Virus record (IMG/VR): IMGVR_UViG_3300017991_000083
Span: 1-64,000 of that record
Direction: 5' to 3' (one strand)
Length of the DNA: 64,000 nt
Source of the DNA: a virus
Shown: piece by piece, positions 30,780-39,356 of the stretch
Position numbering within the stretch: position 1 is the stretch's first letter
Layout: each line of letters begins with the position of its first letter
Translations under genes and position numbers: made by a program
The notes under the pieces: model-generated
The model's database searches: none
What the model was told of the DNA's origin: nothing
The model's input: only the letters and a program-made list of their open reading frames with translations

Positions 30780-31391
30780 CTAGGAGAAACTCTCTGGTCG
30801 GAACGGGACCCTGGCCGGATCGAGACAGGCTGCCCACATGTGACGCTTCTTCTTCGTCGTCGTCGTGAGCTTCGCCCGGTGCTCGTAACGCTCCTTCGCG
30901 CACTGATACCAGGGCCGTTCAGCGTCGTGCAGCAGCAGGATCCCGTTCGGCTTGAGGAGAGTCCGGGACCTGATAACGCATCGCCGACGGAAGCGGCCGT
31001 CGACAATGACGATGTCGAACTTCTGACGCTTGATCGCACTCTCCGGGACGTCCTTGAGCTCCTCGGGATCTCCGTCTAGCCAGGGGAGCGCGATGTAGGT
31101 GTTCCCGTTCGTGTTCAGGGGCATGAAGTGGACGGTGACGGCCCCTTTCGGTATCTTCTCTTCCTTGACGCTGACCGCCACCTTGCCGCGGACGCGCTTG
31201 TTCCAGCTCTGGTGATGTTCGATGGACCGCCAGCGGAACCGGACCCCGAGCTTGTGCAGGAGCTCGGCGCACATGAGCGTACTGCCGCCGGAGCCCCACT
31301 CGAGGATCTCGAGCGGCTGGCCGGTCTCGGCGTAGGCCCGCATCACTTCCCGGAGAATCTCTATGTCGTCGGGGTCCATCCAGGGCTTCAT
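30780..31391 (-). CDS. SAM-dependent methyltransferase-like protein (203 aa)
   Basis: Class I methyltransferase motif I, ILEWGSGGST, near residue 33, then SIEHHQSW (motif II acid) and FDIVIVDGRFR with LLKPNGILLLHD later. The ATG at 31391 overlaps the endolysin TGA and lacks a strong ribosome site, so translation is probably coupled. It closes the late operon. Substrate unknown; FkbM-like or glycan modification is possible given the glycosyltransferases elsewhere in the operon. Confidence 0.7.
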   Translation of the reverse strand: MKPWMDPDDIEILREVMRAYAETGQPLEILEWGSGGSTLMCAELLHKLGVRFRWRSIEHHQSWNKRVRGKVAVSVKEEKIPKGAVTVHFMPLNTNGNTYIALPWLDGDPEELKDVPESAIKRQKFDIVIVDGRFRRRCVIRSRTLLKPNGILLLHDAERPWYQCAKERYEHRAKLTTTTKKKRHMWAACLDPARVPFRPESFS

Positions 31392-32047
31392 AGCTGGCTC
31401 ATGTAGCCGGCGACCTTCCGCCGGAACTCGTAGGGGTCGAGGTTCTCGCCGGGACACATCTTCCTGTAGACCTTCTCGCCGCTCGGACCCATGCTCCACC
31501 CGGTCCCCTGGAGCTCGCGATGGAACACGGCGCCCGTCGACGGTAGGCCGAGCTCGTGCAGGACCCAGGCGACGGTCTTCGCCGCTGCTGCCCACTTCAT
31601 CTCCGGGAGATTCGAGATGCCGTCATAGTCGATGGCGACCGCGAGCGAGGTCTTGTTCCAGGATGCAACGTGCCAGGCCCGAACGTCGTAGTCGAGACAC
31701 CAGTGAACGACGCAGTCCCCACCCACAAACTCGATGACATAGTGATAGGTGATCGTCGGACAACCCTCGTTCGGGTTGATGTGGCATTCGGGGCTCGTGT
31801 CGTAGAGCGCCAGGTCGTAGACGTCGGCCGCGGGCTTGTCGTCGTCGGCCGTGCAGTGCAGCACAACGCGCTCGATGACGTCGACCGGGCGCCGGGGGAT
31901 CGGCAGGGTCGGATGCGCGTACTCGCCCTGCATCTCTTCGCGGATGTCAGAGAACTTTACACTCTCGCCGAGCAGATCTGCCAGGCTACTGAATGTCTTC
32001 TTCTGTCCCAAGATGAGCCTTATCCAGTTGAGGAATCGCGTCCACAT
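31388..32047 (-). CDS. endolysin: zinc N-acetylmuramoyl-L-alanine amidase (219 aa)
   Basis: Amidase_2/PGRP fold. LHCTAD gives the first zinc His near residue 64, a central YDVRAWHV strand, and later FHRE with the downstream CPGENLD giving the His and Cys ligands, as in T7 lysozyme. An N-terminal extension of 55 residues, partly hydrophobic at its start (FLNWIRLILG), precedes the domain. It cleaves the amide between muramic acid and the stem peptide for lysis. Encoded at the end of the tail gene block. Confidence 0.88.
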   Translation of the reverse strand: MWTRFLNWIRLILGQKKTFSSLADLLGESVKFSDIREEMQGEYAHPTLPIPRRPVDVIERVVLHCTADDDKPAADVYDLALYDTSPECHINPNEGCPTITYHYVIEFVGGDCVVHWCLDYDVRAWHVASWNKTSLAVAIDYDGISNLPEMKWAAAAKTVAWVLHELGLPSTGAVFHRELQGTGWSMGPSGEKVYRKMCPGENLDPYEFRRKVAGYMSQL

Positions 32048-32868
32048 CAGCTACCGCCACTGGTGATGATCGACTCGGAGAAGAGTAGATCAAGTCCTTC
32101 GAGCAGGAGAGCCTCGTCGTCGTCGGGAGTGAACCTGCTATTGAACACGTAGCGCATGACCGCGGCGCTGGACGACGGCCGGCACGACGCACAGTCTTCT
32201 TCGTCGGAGTGCGGCCAGTAGACTATAACCTCGGCATTCTGAAGGGCGCTGACGACAGCCTGCTCGTCCAGGGTCAGGCCCGGCCACTTGAGATAGCCGT
32301 AGAACCGCCAGCCTGTGGCCAGGGCACTGATGGAGAGCCCGTTTATCGTCTGCGGCCTGAGCTCGCGAGCGTGCTTCAGCTCCTCGTATGTCGGATTCGG
32401 CATACCCAGGGAGACAGTGTCGACTTCGTAGCACTTGACTCCGTCGATGTTCAGCGTCCCCGAGCTCGTGATCTTCACCAGGAACGACGTCGCCTCGCGG
32501 TAGTGCGCGAACGTCTTGATAACGGCCCGCTCCTTGTAGGCCGAGCTTGAGAGCCCTGTGATGGAGAAGCTCTCGTCTCCGACCATCACGGTCGCTGTCG
32601 CCGTTGCCGACTTCGCAAAGAAGCTCACTACGAAGGACCGCGACCCAAGAGCGCCCGTGACCGTGCAGGTGGTCTGTACGGTCTCGCTGCTGATCTTGAA
32701 GGAGTAGTCGCCAAGCGGCGTCGAGGAGTCGGCCTCGCGGGTGCCTCCGGTCCATCCGCTCGTGTCGGTCTCGAACTCGCCGTTCGTGATGTAGTCCGTA
32801 TCGTCATCGCAGACGGCGAACTTCGGCTGTTCGTCGCCGATCGTGAGCGGGTGTATCCAGAGCGGCAT
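32047..32868 (-). CDS. virion protein with carbohydrate-binding-like domain, paralog B (273 aa)
   Basis: ITNGEFETDTSGWTGGT opens a jelly-roll module of CBM4/9 type (residues 27-150). A C-terminal domain carries GWRFYGYLKWPG and VIVYWPHSDEEDC. It shares order and motifs with the upstream neighbour (GEFE, GWRF, WPHTD), so the two are tandem duplicates. Located between the giant tail protein and endolysin; likely tail-tip or adhesion subunits binding sugars. Confidence 0.65.
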   Translation of the reverse strand: MPLWIHPLTIGDEQPKFAVCDDDTDYITNGEFETDTSGWTGGTREADSSTPLGDYSFKISSETVQTTCTVTGALGSRSFVVSFFAKSATATATVMVGDESFSITGLSSSAYKERAVIKTFAHYREATSFLVKITSSGTLNIDGVKCYEVDTVSLGMPNPTYEELKHARELRPQTINGLSISALATGWRFYGYLKWPGLTLDEQAVVSALQNAEVIVYWPHSDEEDCASCRPSSSAAVMRYVFNSRFTPDDDEALLLEGLDLLFSESIITSGGS

Positions 32869-33707
32869 TAGCTAATCACCTCTATCGGCTTCGCAGACAG
32901 CAGGTCGGCTCCGATGAGTGCGATGGTCCCGACGTGGCCGAGGTATCTGTTGTGGAAGTAGCGCCGGCGGTACTTCGTGTCGTCCCACAGGCACGACATG
33001 ACGAAGTTGGCGTCCGTGTGCGGCCAGAAGATAATGATCCCTGCCTCGCTGATCTGCGTCCGACGGATCTCCTGCATCGCCGTCAGCAGATCGTACTTGA
33101 GCTCCGCAGTGAACCGCCAGCCCAGGACGTAGTCCGTGATGGTCAGGTCAGCGCGAATGGTCCGGGCCTGGAGTTGGCGCTCGAAATCATACTGGTCCAC
33201 GGACGGCAGTGGCAGCCCCGTGATGTCGCGCATAACCCTGTGACAACGGATTCGGTCTACGTGGAGAGCCGCTGTGGCAGTACACGACACGGTGAACTCC
33301 GTGTCTGTCTGGCCGGCGGAGAACGTGACCACGCCGGCCCTCGGGCGATACTCCGAAGAGTCGAGGTCTCTGAGATAGACGGTGTGTGACTCTGCCGGCG
33401 ACGTTGCTGAGATGGTGAACGACTCGACGCCCGAGCCTCTTGCGAACAGGGTCAGGGCGAAGGACATCCCGCCGAGAGCCCCGAGGCTAGGAGATATCGT
33501 CTGATACATCGTGTCTGTCGGATCGAGGCGCCCAACGAAGTCTCCGAACGGGGTTAGAGGGTCGGCGTACTGAGATACGCCCCCGCCGTCCCAATCGTCG
33601 CCGTTGACCTCGAACTCGCCGTTTGTGATGTGGTTCTCGGAGTCGCAGAGCACGAAGCGCGGGGGGAGCACTCCACCGATGACGTTCGCTTCCCAAGGAT
33701 GTGACAT
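32868..33707 (-). CDS. virion protein with carbohydrate-binding-like domain, paralog A (279 aa)
   Basis: The ATG at 33707 follows AGGGGGTTAGC. ITNGEFEVNGDDWDGG begins a jelly-roll CBM-like module; the C-terminal part has LGWRFTAELKYD and IIIFWPHTDANF. The duplicate of the next gene downstream. Presumed tail-tip or baseplate component by position after the tape measure and the giant tail protein. Confidence 0.65.
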   Translation of the reverse strand: MSHPWEANVIGGVLPPRFVLCDSENHITNGEFEVNGDDWDGGGVSQYADPLTPFGDFVGRLDPTDTMYQTISPSLGALGGMSFALTLFARGSGVESFTISATSPAESHTVYLRDLDSSEYRPRAGVVTFSAGQTDTEFTVSCTATAALHVDRIRCHRVMRDITGLPLPSVDQYDFERQLQARTIRADLTITDYVLGWRFTAELKYDLLTAMQEIRRTQISEAGIIIFWPHTDANFVMSCLWDDTKYRRRYFHNRYLGHVGTIALIGADLLSAKPIEVIS

Positions 33708-33716
33708 GCTAACCCC

Positions 33717-36700
33717 CTACGTTTCTTCTCCGTCCCACACCAGGGCCTTGACATCGAGTGAGTTCTTCCTCATATCCAGGCCGAGCTCCGAGATGCTCCA
33801 TCGAACGGTTCTGTCAGAGCACCCGAACGTCGAGGATACAAAGAGCCTAAAGACGTCCTTCAGCTCGAGCCAGGGCATGAACACCACTGCCATGTCCACA
33901 ACCATCCTGGCGACCTGGAAGTAGGCATCGTACACCTGCGCCATCGCGTCTGCAACGTACATGTCCTGGACGAACGGGTTCGTCAGTTGCAGAACCTTGG
34001 CTCCCCACTCAGACGAGCCAGATATCTCAGTCCCGTTCTCGCCGTAGATATCTGTCCAGTCCACGTGGACGCCGTCGTACTGATGGGGCCAGGTCTCTAC
34101 GCCGTTGATCTTGACCAGGTGTTCTGGCTCCGTGATCTGAAGGACGTTGCCACTGGCGATAGAGTGGTCTCGCTTCTGCACGTAGGCCTCGCGCTCGGGC
34201 GAGATTCGGAAGACGGTGTTTGTGATCTCGCAGAGGTACGTGATGGCCTGTCGAATGCTCATGCCCTGACCGAAGTTGGCGATGGTCACGCGAGGGTAGA
34301 CCTCAGTGTCGTAGTGAAACAGGATCCCTCGAGGATGCGTCACGCCGTAGATGCGTCCCGTCCCCGTGGCGAGCAGCTTGCCCGAGATGCCCCAATCGGA
34401 TGCTTGTAGGTTATCGAGGCGCGTCAGCGTGATGGTGCTCCCGTTGTAGGTCGCGCTTACGAGGATGGCGCCGCGGTCCTTGTACAGTGGATGCGCCAGG
34501 ACAGAGTAGACCTTGTCGCTATGCGGGTCGAAGACGTGGCCCATGAACTGGCTGTTGCTCGTGTCCGTGGCGTCGGACAGGGACTGAGACTTGACCATCG
34601 TCACGCCGCTGGAGTCGATGTCGAGCACGAAGTAGAAGTACTGAAGCGCGTCCAAGTCCCCGGTTTCCGCACCGTCATCGCGGTCCCAAAGGGCGCCGTG
34701 GATGATGTGGTTGCTCGAGGAGCTGTCGCCGTCGCAGAGGTTGAGGATGGTATAGCCCTTGTGCCCTCCGTCGTCGTATATCCAGTTGTCCCACACGACT
34801 ACGGACTCGGAGTAGACCCTGTCTATCCGGACCGTGTTCGATGAGATGGAACTCATCCGGATGCGGATCCAGTAGAACTCATCCGTATTGGAGACCTGGG
34901 TCTGTGTCCCGGGGTTCGTCAGGTTATAGAACGTAGACGGGGTCCACCTTTGCTTGTCTGCCGAGTTGAACGGTGGATGGATGCAGATGACTCCGCTCGC
35001 AGACAGCTCGTACGTCCCGTCGAAGTAACGCCTCTCTGACGACTCATCGCTGCCGACGTCGGACATCGTCTCCCAAGCAGAGCCGGTCCAGATCTGTATC
35101 TCCATCGTCCCGCTGACGGTCGGGTCCACGAACTCGAGCTGGACGGAGAGGAACTGCTCTGCCATGCCGAGGTAGAGATAGTCGTCAGTGCTGTCGAGCT
35201 CGACGGTGTACGAAGGCGCGTCCTCCGATGCGAGGTCTGACGAAGAGTCGGTCCACCCCGACGCCGAGTTGTACCAGTAGGCCACACCCGGGCGCTGGAG
35301 ATTGGGGGCGCCGGAGCTGACGAAGAAGAACCCTTCGTCCTTGTAGCTAATGACACGGAGCGCCGCCATGCTGGTCTCGCCGTACCCCATCTCAACGATC
35401 TGCATGACCGCGATGTACCTGTAGTCGTCTATGCCGAGGCACCCGCACAGAACCTGCGTGTCGACACCCTTCCTGTGCCATCGCAGGTACTTGGGACCGT
35501 CCGCGTGCCAGGTGTCGTCTCCTATCCGATGGCGATACATCGCAGAGTGAAGGACACAGCCCGATCCGTTCGTCTCGATGTTCTGGAACCGTTGCTGGTG
35601 GATGCTACCTGTGGCAGATTCGTACTCCAGGAATCCCTCCTGGCCGAACGTGTAGCGCAGTCGGGCAGGATACTTGTGAATGTTGATGGGGAAGTGATCC
35701 CAATGACTGTAGAAGCCTGCCGGGAGATAGATCCACGGGTAGCCCTTAGCCCCGGTAAAGATGGTCGAGACGTCTCGGCCGATGTACATGTAGAGCCCCA
35801 TGAAGAAGACTCCCCTGGACACCAGGCCGGCAGCCGACTGCATTCCAGAGAACAGGTACTGCGCTCCGTTGTACTTGAACTTGCCGCACGTTACGAGCTG
35901 GCCGAACGGGAGAGAGATGTTCTCCCCGTTGTTCATCCCGGCCCCGCCCTCGGTCCACTGTCCGGTCATTCTCTGGTAGGTGCCAGAGGCCTCTCCATCG
36001 ATGTGCTGATCTCGCCCCGGGCGGACGATGTGGGTGCCGGGCCAGACGCCGTAGTAGTAGTCGTCGGCCGCGGCATTCTTCAGGTCATACGTGTATATCT
36101 CGAGGACCGCATCGTCGATGTCGTACTGGAACGCGATGCCAGGACAAGTGTACTGGCTCCAACACCAGTACTTGTATGGGTGAATGGCCAGTCCCCGCAG
36201 GGTCAGATTGCCAGAGACGGTCTCAAGTGCGAGAACGACGATCTGGTAGTCCTCAGACCAGGTGGTCTCATAGTTCCATCCGGTGTCGGATCCCTCTACG
36301 GGGTCTGTGTACCCTGGCCGCGGCACAGTGTAGACGTGCTCGAACTCGGTGTCGCCCTTCACGCGCCAGATCTCGAGCCCTGACGCGACGTAGAGATAGC
36401 CACTCGAAGAGTCGTAGGTCATCGCGGAAATGGGATGCCGGGCCGTCAGGTGTGGGCACCTGCCCCCGTACCCGAATATCTGAGCAGTGTCTATCTCGAG
36501 GTTGAGATCGTCGATGTGCTGAATGCCGGGGGCATACCCGCCACGGACGAGCAGCTTCTGGATGAGCCCGTGTGCGGACATGAGCTGATACCAAGTCGCC
36601 GGCACGGGAATGACCGTGTTGTTCTCGTCGACGTCATGCTTGATTATCACCTGCTGATTCACGGATTCGCCGGGGATGTTCGGGATGTCGACCATTACAT

Positions 36701-39356
36701 TGAGCTGGTCGCCGCGCTTGCCCACCAGGCCGATGATCTTCTGGACCCGGTTGCAGGTGCCGGCAACAGGCGGGTCTCCTGCTGTCGGGGTTCCGGGCCC
36801 GATGACGGCAACGTGGTCGAGCGAGTACATCGTGACGAAGAGATACTCTCCGCACCAGAAGATGAAGTCGGGCGTGATGAACCCCTCGTCGTAGTCTCCG
36901 CTGATGCCCCAAGACTGATGGTCGTAGTACTCGACAGTGGCCCCGTTGTCCTTCAGGACGGTAATCATGTGCTGCTCGGCGGCGACGCCACTAGTGATGC
37001 AAATATAGCCGTCCCTGTCGGGATAGTGCTGGCGGCTGACTCCGCGGACGTTGCGGATCCATCCGTTCTCGGGATCTTCGTTGCCCTGGCCAGGCCCTGC
37101 CGCATCGTCCGATCGTCTGCCCCATCGCCAGATGACCGACTCCGTGTCGGCCCAATCGTACTTGTACAGGGCCCGATCTTCGGTCGTCGGCAGGTGCCAA
37201 ACCGTCGTCGCGAAGAGGCCGTCCTCTTCCTCTACACAGAGCTCAAGGTCATACGTCCTGTCGCCAGCATCGATAAACTCTGGCTGCGTCTCTGTCGTAT
37301 CCTCCGACTTGTTCGTGATGTAGACGTCGTTGTTCCCGCCCTCCCGGCAGATGAACAGCTTGTCGTCCATGTCGAAACGGTCCTGATGCGACGCGACAAT
37401 GCCCCTGTGGGTCTGAGACGGAGAGCTCCCGTAGTCGAAGTAGCCGGCGAAGGTGTAGGGGGCTGTCTTGAGATAGGCCTTCGTCAGTACCCCGTAGGGA
37501 AAGTTGCCGTTGGAACCGTGGACATAGATGTAGGTCCCGTCGCCAGTGATGCTGCGAATGACAAAGCCGCTACCTTCCGTTTGGATGTCCGCTACCCATG
37601 TGCATCCGTCGGGCGGGTCGTTGGTATAGATGAGGACCTTGTTGGCGGTTGTGCCGTTGGTCGCATCGGCCACATAGATGTAGTCCTCGTCAGCCCAAAT
37701 GCCCTTCGGCTGATTCATCTGCCCTTCGCCCGTCCCACTCTCGCCGAAAGTGGCGGCGACCTCGAGGTAGGGCGTCTCGGGGATCTCGTAATCGGCCTCG
37801 GTCTCTATCTTCACGAAGTAGAGTCCGGCCCACCCGAAGTCGGCATCGGGGTCGTTCTCGTCTACGATAGTTACAGGGCGCCAGTCCTCGGGCATCTGCC
37901 AGGTGATCCATCCGTCGACAGAGAATCTCTCCGTTCCGTCGACGTACCCCTCAATGCCGAGATCAGGATCCGCCTCAGGGATCTCGACCCAATTCCCCGG
38001 GCCCTTGCTATAGTAGACCTTGATAGAGAAGTCGCCAGAGGCGGGGTCCTGGATGTCGAAGTACACTCCGCCGAACCGCTCATTGTCGCCCAGGTACAGC
38101 GTGTCGTTTGATCCAAGGAGATCGAAGGGGGTCCCTGGGATTGCGGCCTGATTCGTTCTGTCAGTCCACGTGTCGGTATCGCTGTCGTGGACGATGACAG
38201 CATTGAAGTCGGGTATCGCCTCAGCCTTTCTGCCGCTATCGAACGTGAGAGTGGGCAGGCCCTTCTCATATACCTGTGTCCCGTTCTCCGCAAAGTCTAT
38301 CCAGACGATGTCGGCAGTGTGGTAGTTGGGATTCTTCGCGATGGCCGTCGGACGTCCGAAGTTGAAGATGGCCCGGTTCCCTGCATAGTCGTAGAGATTC
38401 TTGTCGCCGTCAGAGTTGACGTCGTCTTCGTCCTGCACCAGAACCGTGTCGCCGTAGTCCCACTGATATCTGTTCGGATGGACGTACTTGAAGACACGCC
38501 CGCCGGTACGCATGTCGAGACCCGACACCCGGACAATGTCGACCCCCTCGGTCGCTTCGCCGTCAGGGAAGACATACGCCAGGTTCTTCGGTCCGTAGTA
38601 GACCTCGCTCCCATCTAGGGGAGCGTAGTACCGAACAAGCTGGACGCCGGTGAGCTCGACCATCGGGCCGTACGCATTCGAGCACTCGTAGGCGGCCTTA
38701 TGATCGAGATCCTTCATGTAGCCGTAGACTTGGATGGTCAGAGATCGCTCGCTCTTACTCCAGGTTGTCCCGGACGGGTCGACGACGCCGCCGATGATGA
38801 TGGGGCGCTCGTTTGTCTCTGTTAGCCCCTTGTATCCCAACTTCACGGTTATCCAGATGCGATCCGTCGTGTTGAAGAACCCGTCTTCGGTTATCTCGTT
38901 GTAGAGATCCCTGTCGGGGTCGAGCATACTGACCTTGAACGTCCCCGTGTCGAACACGTTCAGGGTCTGTGACTCGACGGACTGTCGGATTCTGGCGATA
39001 GGGCGCTGCGCGAGGTAGGACACAAGCGAGAACTTGTACGCTATGAGACTGTAGAGATCCTCGGTGGCGCTGTAGGTGAAGCCGCTGAGTGTGAGGGTGG
39101 TCCAGTCGTCCGAAGATGAGTACGCCGGCGCCGAGCCGATGGTATATTCGGTCGCAATCCCGCGTGACATCACGCAGACCACGTCGCCGTTCGAGAAGTG
39201 CGAGGTCGCATCGCCGGCCACCCGGATAGCCGTTCCCGACCCACTGACTACGATGCCCGCCCACTGATGCCAGGCATAGACTTCAGTGACAACGGGCGGG
39301 GCCTTGCCCACCCGCGACGACTGCAGTTTGTACCTGTCTGTGACTGTCAGGGTCAT
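33717..39356 (-). CDS. giant tail protein with beta-propeller repeats (1879 aa)
   Basis: The largest gene in the window, overlapping the tape-measure stop in TGATG. The N-terminal 160 residues resemble a distal tail or hub domain. A long central section contains NHL/beta-propeller-like repeats, for example GEGQMNQPKGIWADEDYIYV near residue 545, and many repeated YIYVA/YLYV strands. A C-terminal domain of about 150 residues follows. Directly after the tape measure, so a central tail-tip or receptor-binding fibre is the best reading. Propellers often bind glycans. Confidence 0.75.
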   Translation of the reverse strand: MTLTVTDRYKLQSSRVGKAPPVVTEVYAWHQWAGIVVSGSGTAIRVAGDATSHFSNGDVVCVMSRGIATEYTIGSAPAYSSSDDWTTLTLSGFTYSATEDLYSLIAYKFSLVSYLAQRPIARIRQSVESQTLNVFDTGTFKVSMLDPDRDLYNEITEDGFFNTTDRIWITVKLGYKGLTETNERPIIIGGVVDPSGTTWSKSERSLTIQVYGYMKDLDHKAAYECSNAYGPMVELTGVQLVRYYAPLDGSEVYYGPKNLAYVFPDGEATEGVDIVRVSGLDMRTGGRVFKYVHPNRYQWDYGDTVLVQDEDDVNSDGDKNLYDYAGNRAIFNFGRPTAIAKNPNYHTADIVWIDFAENGTQVYEKGLPTLTFDSGRKAEAIPDFNAVIVHDSDTDTWTDRTNQAAIPGTPFDLLGSNDTLYLGDNERFGGVYFDIQDPASGDFSIKVYYSKGPGNWVEIPEADPDLGIEGYVDGTERFSVDGWITWQMPEDWRPVTIVDENDPDADFGWAGLYFVKIETEADYEIPETPYLEVAATFGESGTGEGQMNQPKGIWADEDYIYVADATNGTTANKVLIYTNDPPDGCTWVADIQTEGSGFVIRSITGDGTYIYVHGSNGNFPYGVLTKAYLKTAPYTFAGYFDYGSSPSQTHRGIVASHQDRFDMDDKLFICREGGNNDVYITNKSEDTTETQPEFIDAGDRTYDLELCVEEEDGLFATTVWHLPTTEDRALYKYDWADTESVIWRWGRRSDDAAGPGQGNEDPENGWIRNVRGVSRQHYPDRDGYICITSGVAAEQHMITVLKDNGATVEYYDHQSWGISGDYDEGFITPDFIFWCGEYLFVTMYSLDHVAVIGPGTPTAGDPPVAGTCNRVQKIIGLVGKRGDQLNVMVDIPNIPGESVNQQVIIKHDVDENNTVIPVPATWYQLMSAHGLIQKLLVRGGYAPGIQHIDDLNLEIDTAQIFGYGGRCPHLTARHPISAMTYDSSSGYLYVASGLEIWRVKGDTEFEHVYTVPRPGYTDPVEGSDTGWNYETTWSEDYQIVVLALETVSGNLTLRGLAIHPYKYWCWSQYTCPGIAFQYDIDDAVLEIYTYDLKNAAADDYYYGVWPGTHIVRPGRDQHIDGEASGTYQRMTGQWTEGGAGMNNGENISLPFGQLVTCGKFKYNGAQYLFSGMQSAAGLVSRGVFFMGLYMYIGRDVSTIFTGAKGYPWIYLPAGFYSHWDHFPINIHKYPARLRYTFGQEGFLEYESATGSIHQQRFQNIETNGSGCVLHSAMYRHRIGDDTWHADGPKYLRWHRKGVDTQVLCGCLGIDDYRYIAVMQIVEMGYGETSMAALRVISYKDEGFFFVSSGAPNLQRPGVAYWYNSASGWTDSSSDLASEDAPSYTVELDSTDDYLYLGMAEQFLSVQLEFVDPTVSGTMEIQIWTGSAWETMSDVGSDESSERRYFDGTYELSASGVICIHPPFNSADKQRWTPSTFYNLTNPGTQTQVSNTDEFYWIRIRMSSISSNTVRIDRVYSESVVVWDNWIYDDGGHKGYTILNLCDGDSSSSNHIIHGALWDRDDGAETGDLDALQYFYFVLDIDSSGVTMVKSQSLSDATDTSNSQFMGHVFDPHSDKVYSVLAHPLYKDRGAILVSATYNGSTITLTRLDNLQASDWGISGKLLATGTGRIYGVTHPRGILFHYDTEVYPRVTIANFGQGMSIRQAITYLCEITNTVFRISPEREAYVQKRDHSIASGNVLQITEPEHLVKINGVETWPHQYDGVHVDWTDIYGENGTEISGSSEWGAKVLQLTNPFVQDMYVADAMAQVYDAYFQVARMVVDMAVVFMPWLELKDVFRLFVSSTFGCSDRTVRWSISELGLDMRKNSLDVKALVWDGEET

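Noticed and set aside
36435-38111. 558-codon rightward open frame
   Set aside because: Antisense to the giant tail protein; composition follows the mirrored codons. No start signal.
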